64,000 bases of DNA. Origin: Antilocapra americana. Taxonomy: Eukaryota > Chordata > Mammalia > Artiodactyla > Antilocapridae. This document shows, piece by piece, positions 57,670 through 64,000 of the stretch (position 1 is the stretch's first letter; each line of letters begins with the position of its first letter). Under the pieces are notes generated by a model. The model worked only from the letters and a program-made list of their open reading frames with translations, was not told the DNA's origin and made no database searches. Made by a program: the position numbers and the translations under genes. The stretch covers positions 14,894,888 to 14,958,887 of the forward strand of contig ML660774.1 in NCBI GenBank assembly GCA_007570785.1, in the 5' to 3' direction.

Positions 57670-58639
57670 GGTTGTCTTATTAGATTGAAATAACAGAATG
57701 GCTTAGCAATACAGTTCAGATAATCCAGAGGGACTTAGTCCATTAGCTGAAATGACATAGAAAGAAAGTAGGAAGAGCAGAAAGGAAGATCAGAAATTCA
57801 GTAAGTGTTGCTTTTTATTCCCAGCAATTGGCAAAATATCTAGTGTGTCAGGTACTGTCAATACCTGTTTGTTTGTTTATTTTACTAAATGTTTGTGGAG
57901 TAAATAGGAGGGAAAGAAGAAAGAAAGGAAAGGAAAACCAATGTTGAAGAGTGGGTGTTGTGAGACTTTTTTTTTAAGTTTGCCAGACATCCTGTAATGA
58001 CTGAATAATAATTTTTAAAGAGGAAGGAAAATAAGAGGTTGGCAAGAGTCATCAGAGCCTGAGGCCAGAGGTTAACAACACTCTCATAAGATGACATTAC
58101 AAGTTCATTAAGAACCAGAGGGAAGCGTGAGCATCCAAAAATAGTTCAAAGTTAAAAGTTACATGAGGCCAGTGAGAGCAGAGCACTGGTGAATTTTCCA
58201 CAATTTAAATGGGGTGGTGTACTGGAAAGCTCATGGGAAGAGACAGAAAACGGGCTCAGTCTTGTTTGTCATTTGAAATCTGCTCTGTGGCTTCAAGCAT
58301 GCCCCATATCTACTTTGAGCTTCTGCTTTTTATTGGTAAAATCTGGAAGATACTGTAAATATTTATATCACCGGGTCATTTTGAGCATCAGCTGAGACTT
58401 TGTATGCGCCAATTGGGTTGCATACACTATAACAAACAAATTTCTGTTTTTTTATAAAAAAAAAAAAGCAGAGGTCAAATGAATCAAGAAAGAAAGAATC
58501 ATGGCTTCTCACTCTGTGGTCAAATCACTCATCTGTATTGAAATAACACAGGCATACAAAGGATAGTTCCAGTTCCTCCTCAGTCATGGATTCTGCAGCT
58601 AAGACCTGTCAAAATAAAGGAATTATTGCTGTCATCATC
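57670..58639. other. AT-rich intronic-type DNA
   Basis: No gene or repeat recognised except A-runs at about 57355-57366 and 58456-58468. Confidence 0.4.
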
Positions 58640-59075
58640 TTCATCATCATCATCGTCTTCTAGTATCTAGTGAATTATTGCGCTATGCCATGGGTTAAGT
58701 GCTTTACATGTATTATCCGCTCATCATCATTATTATAACCCAATATTATTATTTCTCTCAATGATTTTCTTTATTCCTATTCTTAAATTGAGAAAACTGG
58801 GGAAGACAGAACCTAAGTAATGGATGCAAATTTAACAGACATCTTGCCCTCACAAAAAATAGAGATAATAAACACTAGCCACCAATAGGTGTTGGACATT
58901 GACCTATTACGTAGTCCTGCCAAGATGTCTCTGTATAAAATAGGATAATAACAGTACCCACTACATAGAGTACTTATTACTTATGAATATTATTACTAAA
59001 GGAGACAGTGTAAGGACAGCAGCAAGTACAGGGCCTGATCCACAGTAAATGCTTAATACATGGAAGCTTTTTTCC
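58640..59075 (+). mobile_element. MIR-type relics after a (CAT)n tract
   Basis: (CAT/TCA)n at about 58632-58657, then GTTAAGTGCTTTACATGTAT, AAATTGAGAAAACTGGGGAA, AATAGGATAATAACAGTACC and CACAGTAAATGCTTAATACA, in MIR order. Confidence 0.6.
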
Positions 59076-59210
59076 TATCACTATTACCATGATCATTGAA
59101 AGTTTCTAATGCACCAACTACTTCTTGGGTGTTTGGTAGCAAAAACAGTCTCAAATATACATAAGCAGATGAAAAGATAAGCTAAGAATTATAGATATTA
59201 AATACAGAAG

Positions 59211-59412
59211 GATATCCCTGGTGGCTCAGTGGTAAAAGAATCCATCGGCAATGCAGGATACACGGGTTCAGTCCCTCAGTTGGAAAGATCATCTGGAGAA
59301 GGAAATGGCAACCGGCATCCGTATTCTTGCCTGGAAAATCCCAGTGACAAAGGAGCCTGGCAGGCTACAGTCCATGGGGTCACAAAGAGCTGGACACGAC
59401 TAAACCACGACT
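59211..59412 (+). mobile_element. Bov-tA SINE
   Basis: GGATATCCCTGGTGGCTCAG through GGACACGACTAAACCACGAC, full length. Confidence 0.92.
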
Positions 59413-59419
59413 ACCACAG

Positions 59420-60380
59420 AGGGCAGAAGTTGATATCAGAGACATCAATCCCTGATAGGATACCAACCTAACAGAAGTAGCCAAGTTCTCAAATGATTTC
59501 CTGTTCCTGATTTCAGTGAAAGTTGTACTTATCAAATGACTGAAATCCCAGTATCATGTTGTCACCAAGCTGCTAGAGCACCTGTGTTGCTGTAGCCCTA
59601 TCTCTTATTTATATTTAGTGATTACTATGTCTACTGTTGGAGTGTTCTTAGAAATGATAGCAAAGCTAAAAATAGAAAGTGACCACTTAAAGCAAAGCCA
59701 CATCTCACTATGCTGATGATAAAGCATTATAATTCATGTCTGCTGTGTAATAGAAGTATCTTTTTACAGGAAGGCAGAAGCCACATTTCAGTCATATTGC
59801 TTTGCCACAAAAAAAATCAATGAAACATCTGATATAAAATTTAATTTTAAGCTGTTTCCCGTTGCATCAAAAATTTCAAGTGAAACAAGTTCGGGGCAAA
59901 AGCAATACTTTTCTTTGGTTTTAAGGGAGTTTGCAGAAAAGCTATGAAGTCAAAATGCCAAATAATTAATCATTCATTAATGAATTTATTTGCAGAAATA
60001 CCTAAGCTTCAATGTAGTTATAGGTGCTTAAAGGGATCTGCATGAAATGGAACAGTTATTGAGAAGGCTATGTACATAAAAAAATAAATAAAACATGGAA
60101 TCCCAAAGGAAATATAGGTATCTAGAAATTATTGCATCCATGATATGATGTTATCCCCCAAGACTGCATTAATTCTGGGATCTCTTGGAAACCAATCATC
60201 TCCAGAAAACTTTTAGTGATATCAGGCAAATATCATGACATTTTAAAAGATGTAGTCACATTACACATGGTTATTTAAGAAAACGTTCTGGGAACATGCA
60301 AACCTGGCTGACGTGAGCTATAAAGTGGTGATAAGTCAGACACTGCCAGTATCTGAGCTCCTCCCTGCAAGGGAATTGGA
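59420..60380. other. AT-rich DNA, nothing recognised
   Basis: No repeat, RNA gene or convincing frame is seen. Confidence 0.4.
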
Positions 60381-60383
60381 AAC

Positions 60384-60452
60384 TATCAGGGACAGAGGAG
60401 CCTGGCAGGCTACAGTCCATGGGGTCACAGAGAATCGGACATGATTGAGTGA

Positions 60453-60454
<2 letters not shown>
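60384..60454 (+). mobile_element. Bov-A 3' stub
   Basis: Only the last part of the SINE: AGGGACAGAGGAGCCTGGCA through CATGATTGAGTGACT. Confidence 0.88.
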
Positions 60455-60504
<50 letters not shown>

Positions 60505-60508
60505 ACAA
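60455..60508. repeat. (AC)n microsatellite on a SINE tail
   Basis: Twenty-two uninterrupted AC units plus a few more after one AT. The minus-strand frame of alternating Val and Cys at 60271-60504 comes from this tract. Confidence 0.95.
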
Positions 60509-61729
60509 GCTCTGTAAAACTAATATATATATGAAAATAGGTAAACATTTAAAAAATATTCTAATTGGGAACCTATTTCTTCATTTTTTTCTTAAGTTCA
60601 AAAATGATGGAAGCTTAGATGTGTCTGCTGGAAAAAGTGATGTACTACTTACTCCATTGACTTAGTTCATTCTAGGTGGTTTATCCTGTAATTTAAAAGA
60701 CTGTTGATAATTTCCAGACAGCCTGAAGACTTAAAAGCTTTTTCAGATATAATATTTTAAGCTCCATTAAGTAATTTATCAATAAAGAATTTTAATAGGA
60801 GTTTGTTTTTTCCACAGACAGCTAATGAGGGATAATGAGTAAATTCCAACATTTGACACAGTATGTAAAAGTAGATGAATAATGACTTTGTGAAGGAATG
60901 AGACACAGATTGCCACTAAAAAAAAGGAAATCTGAGTGCAATCATATAGCGAGAAATTTTTGCATCATGTTATGCAAAAACATTAGGCTTAAGGAGAGGA
61001 GGAGGTTTCTCTCTCCTTAAGCCTAGTTCTAACCCTGTGTAATTTGGATTAGAGAACATGAATATTTTAAAGAATAAGTGCTAATTGTGTTTTATTAAAA
61101 GTTGACTACCCTGAGTAGATGCATTAGAAATGCTTTTTTAAAATATGTGCTTTTTTTTTTGGCTATTTATTCATCATGCATTTACATACAGGGATTAAGA
61201 GTAACGGTATCTATCCCAGGCCTTCTCGCTGATCCTAAGCCTCCTGAATATGTGACACCAGTTTTGCATGTTAAAGCACTCCTCTCCTCTTATCATTGAG
61301 TTGGGGGCAGCGGAAGGTGCCCAGATGTGCTACAATTTAGTTTGCTAGTTGATTTGTTCTTTGACAGCTCCATCAAGAAAATGAATTCCATTTCGACCTC
61401 CACCCATGCTCACTGTCAGGAAGATTTACTTTGCTATTCTTGAGCACACATTTGAAGACTTGTGTCTGTTTGACTGTTGTTGACCCTGTTCTGATTGTCT
61501 AATTCAATTCAATAAGTGTTTGGGTGGCATGATGATATGCAAAGGTGACTCCCTGAGCACAGGCCAAGATCCATTAAGATGTCAAATCATTATAGGATTC
61601 TCAGATTTCCCATCTCTCCATATCACCAACTTGACCCTTATATTAGTAACAGCATGGGCCACTGTATTAATAGAAATGTTCTTTTCTTGGTTCAGGAGCA
61701 TTCTCTATTCTTGCAAGAGTTCACGTTAG
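60509..61729. other. AT-rich DNA with one perfect hairpin
   Basis: Nothing gene-like is recognised. A perfect 15-bp inverted repeat lies at 60984-61025. Confidence 0.4.
60984..61025. repeat. perfect 15-bp inverted repeat
   Basis: TAGGCTTAAGGAGAG at 60984-60998 and its exact complement CTCTCCTTAAGCCTA at 61011-61025, with a 12-base purine-rich loop. It is not part of a repeat I recognise. Confidence 0.9.
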
Positions 61730-61741
61730 GGAATTTAATCT

Positions 61742-61961
61742 GCGTGTGCTTGCATATTTGCTCAGTCGTATCTAACACTTTGCCACCCCAGTGGACTGTA
61801 GTCTGCCAGGCTTCTCTGACCATTTGATTTCCCAGGCAAGAATACTGAAGTGGGTTGCCATTTCCTACCCCAGGGAATCTTCCCAACCAAGGGATCGAAC
61901 CCATGTCTTCTGTGTGTTCTGCATTGCAGGTGGATTCTTTACCCACTGAGCCATCAGAGAA
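61742..61961 (-). mobile_element. Bov-tA SINE with imperfect target duplication
   Basis: Inverted full-length copy. Flanks GGAATTTAATCT (61730-61741) and GGAGTTTAACTT (61962-61973) match at 10 of 12 bases. Confidence 0.93.
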
Positions 61962-62059
61962 GGAGTTTAACTTACTTTTGATTAAAAGGAGATTACTTCC
62001 CTTATAATCTTCCTTCCTTCTCACAGTGACTGAATACATACTATGTGGTAACTGTTACC

Positions 62060-62098
62060 CACACACACAAATGCACACACACATATGCACATATGCAT
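62060..62098. repeat. imperfect (CA)n microsatellite
   Basis: CACACACAAATGCACACACA with ATATGCAC repeats. A TG/TA-rich tract follows at about 62312-62362. Confidence 0.8.
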
Positions 62099-62447
62099 TA
62101 TAACAGTAGTAGAAGAAAAACATGACCTAGAAATTTAATACAGGATGGGTAATTAAGAAGAAAGACGTAAAGGAAAACCAGAAGTATTTCTAGCCAAGCC
62201 ATCTAGAAGAAAGTAGGAAAATACAGAGAAACCAGCATTGTGCCTTTATTTTCGCTTCTGTTAATATGCAGCATCTGTGTGAAGGTGTCTAAAAACAACC
62301 CAGGAGTCTTTTTTGTGTGTGTTTGTGTATTTATTTATATATGTGTATGTATATCTATATATGTCATCTCTGCTCTGAAAGGACAAAACAAGTTAACATA
62401 TATTTAGGTTTACATTCCCAGTGTTTAGCAGACTGTCTGCAGCCCAG

Positions 62448-62668
62448 GCGTGCATGCTCAGTTACTCAGTTGTTTCTGACTCTTTGCGACCGCATGGACT
62501 ATAGCCCACCAGGCTCCTTTGTCCATGGGATTTCCCAGGCAAAAATACTGGAGTGGGTTGCCATTTCCTACTCCAGGAGATCATCTCAATCCAGGGATCA
62601 AACCCATGTCCCTTGCGTCTCCTGCATTCGCAGGCAGGTTCTTTACCACTGAGCCACCTGGGAAGCCT
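62448..62668 (-). mobile_element. Bov-tA SINE
   Basis: Inverted, GGCGTGCATGCTCAGTTACT to GAGCCACCTGGGAAGCC; full length, with a small insertion TTGCGTCTC in the tRNA part. Confidence 0.93.
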
Positions 62669-63566
62669 TTTGTAGCCTGTTCAGTCCTAAATAAACATAT
62701 GTTGAATAAATGGCTATGATCAGGCAGTGTTGCTGTCAGTTCTAAGGTACTGCCCACTTGATTTCAGCCACAAGTACTTCATTTGCACCGAGTTCTCCCA
62801 GGCTATAGTGTCAGCAGTAGTGATTCCCAGTGGGTTCTTCTTCCCTGAGGACCACTGCCAGGTCAAAATAAAAAATGTGTGTTCATTTCAGGAGCAGTTG
62901 CAAAAGATAGCATGATAGCTTGATGTCAGAAATAAGTCAGGAATTCTCATACTAGAATATCTTCCATTGTTTTTTAGTACTATGTTCAACTTTGATTCAT
63001 TTTAAAATACAGACTGTATGCCACCAAATGCTTGTTAAAGGGTGGTAAGTGCTACAAAATGAGCCCACATAATACATTTTAAATCACTCTGTGTCCAAAT
63101 ATCCTATGCCCTAACATCATAAAAAGCAAATGTGGACATTTCACAAATATTTTCTAGAATCATTACATAATTAGAAGTACATAGGGTTTCTTGTTATATT
63201 AATACAGTGATGTTTGAACACATACATTTTAGAAGTGAAAAATCCCCATGGAAATTCACTTCATAAAATCAACACCCTAGAATGACTTACACTTTTCCAG
63301 ATTTCTCATCCAAACCCTGAGCAGCTGAGCTCATTCTGAATGAAACTGCATAATAACGATTATTTTCAAAAATGGTAATAGAAGTTTGCAAAGCAAGTCA
63401 TCAGTAGTCAGAAATGTAATTTTGAATAAGGCAGCCTGGTGAGAAGGCTCAAAGGGAAACTTAGGTCTTCTACAAAGACTTCTGAATCTTATAGGTAGAT
63501 TTGAGTCAATTCAGATGACTTAGAAAATGAGTCCAGGGTGCTCATATGTGATGGACAGTAATGTTC
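62669..63566. other. AT-rich DNA, nothing recognised
   Basis: A 62-codon frame at 62727-62915 has no recognisable content. Confidence 0.4.
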
Positions 63567-63750
63567 TCAGTCACTCAGTTGTGTCTGTAGCCCATGGACT
63601 GTAGCCCACCAGGCTCCTCTGTCCATAGAATTGGAATTTTTCTGGCAAGAGCATTGGAGTGGGTTGCCATTTTCTACTCAGCAGTAGAACCCAAGTCCCT
63701 TTCATCTCCTGCATTGGCAGTCAGATTCTTCACCCCTAGCGCCCTCTGAG
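63567..63750 (-). mobile_element. Bov-tA SINE, diverged
   Basis: Inverted copy with internal gains and losses. Its tRNA end reads CCCCTAGCGCCCTCTGAG where other copies read ACTGAGCCACCAGGGAAG, which gives it a CTCF-like core. Confidence 0.88.
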
Positions 63751-64000
63751 CAGACCAGACAATAATAATCATATTTTAATTAATACTATTTTCAGCCTTT
63801 AGAACCTGAAGACAGATTTTTCACTATAAATCTTACAAATCAGAATTTAATTAAGAAGTGTGAATAAGAAAGCTTGTTGAGATAATTAAAAAAAAAATCT
63901 ATCAGACCACAGGATTTGGAATGAACATCCACACTATAGTGGTGATGCTCATAATGAAAGCTAGAAATTTTTATGTCTTTGACATGAAGACACTATAAAT
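63751..64000. other. AT-rich DNA to the window end
   Basis: No feature seen. Confidence 0.4.

Noticed and set aside
60271..60504. Minus-strand frame with alternating Val-Cys
   Set aside because: Translation of the (AC)n microsatellite.

Overview
This is ruminant (bovid-type) nuclear DNA. The evidence is about 35 copies of the tRNA-Glu-derived Bov-tA/Bov-A SINE family in both orientations, several BovB (RTE) LINE fragments, three CHR SINEs and two stubs that look like ruminant L1 3' ends, laid over older mammalian repeats (L1, L2, MIR, MER20). Nothing looks bacterial, viral or plasmid-like. Almost all open frames here are SINE, LINE or microsatellite translations.

Layout. At 1.1-2.0 kb on the minus strand is one convincing protein-coding gene, a single-exon 295-codon frame that I assign to the uncharacterised gene C8orf48. 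It has a CpG-rich promoter at 2.0-2.3 kb with an RFX X-box-like and an NRF1-like site. From 3 to 52 kb lies intergenic DNA packed with retroposons. At 53.0-53.35 kb on the plus strand is a second unique, CpG-containing segment ending in a strong splice donor (GAG|GTAAGA). In human, as I recall, C8orf48 and the long-isoform promoter of DLC1 are divergent and about 50 kb apart. Spacing and orientation here match, so I read 53 kb as the probable first, largely non-coding exon of DLC1 and 53.35-64 kb as the start of its first intron. No DLC1 coding exon is visible.

Most unusual feature. At 39.0-39.6 kb an RNA-derived insertion has its 3' part antisense (poly-T, then AATAAA on the minus strand) and its 5' part sense. 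The two parts share 94 bp at about 99% identity and form a long inverted repeat around a 158-bp centre. This is what twin-primed LINE-mediated retroposition would leave. I did not recognise the parent transcript.

Other points of interest are two nested L1 loci (26.8-29.7 and 44.0-46.8 kb), a 1.15-kb BovB with a 15-bp target duplication, and an 85-bp SINE containing only the tRNA part but with clean target duplications. I found no new multi-gene system. Repeat family names are from recall of consensus features, and boundaries without stated target duplications are good to about 10-20 bases.
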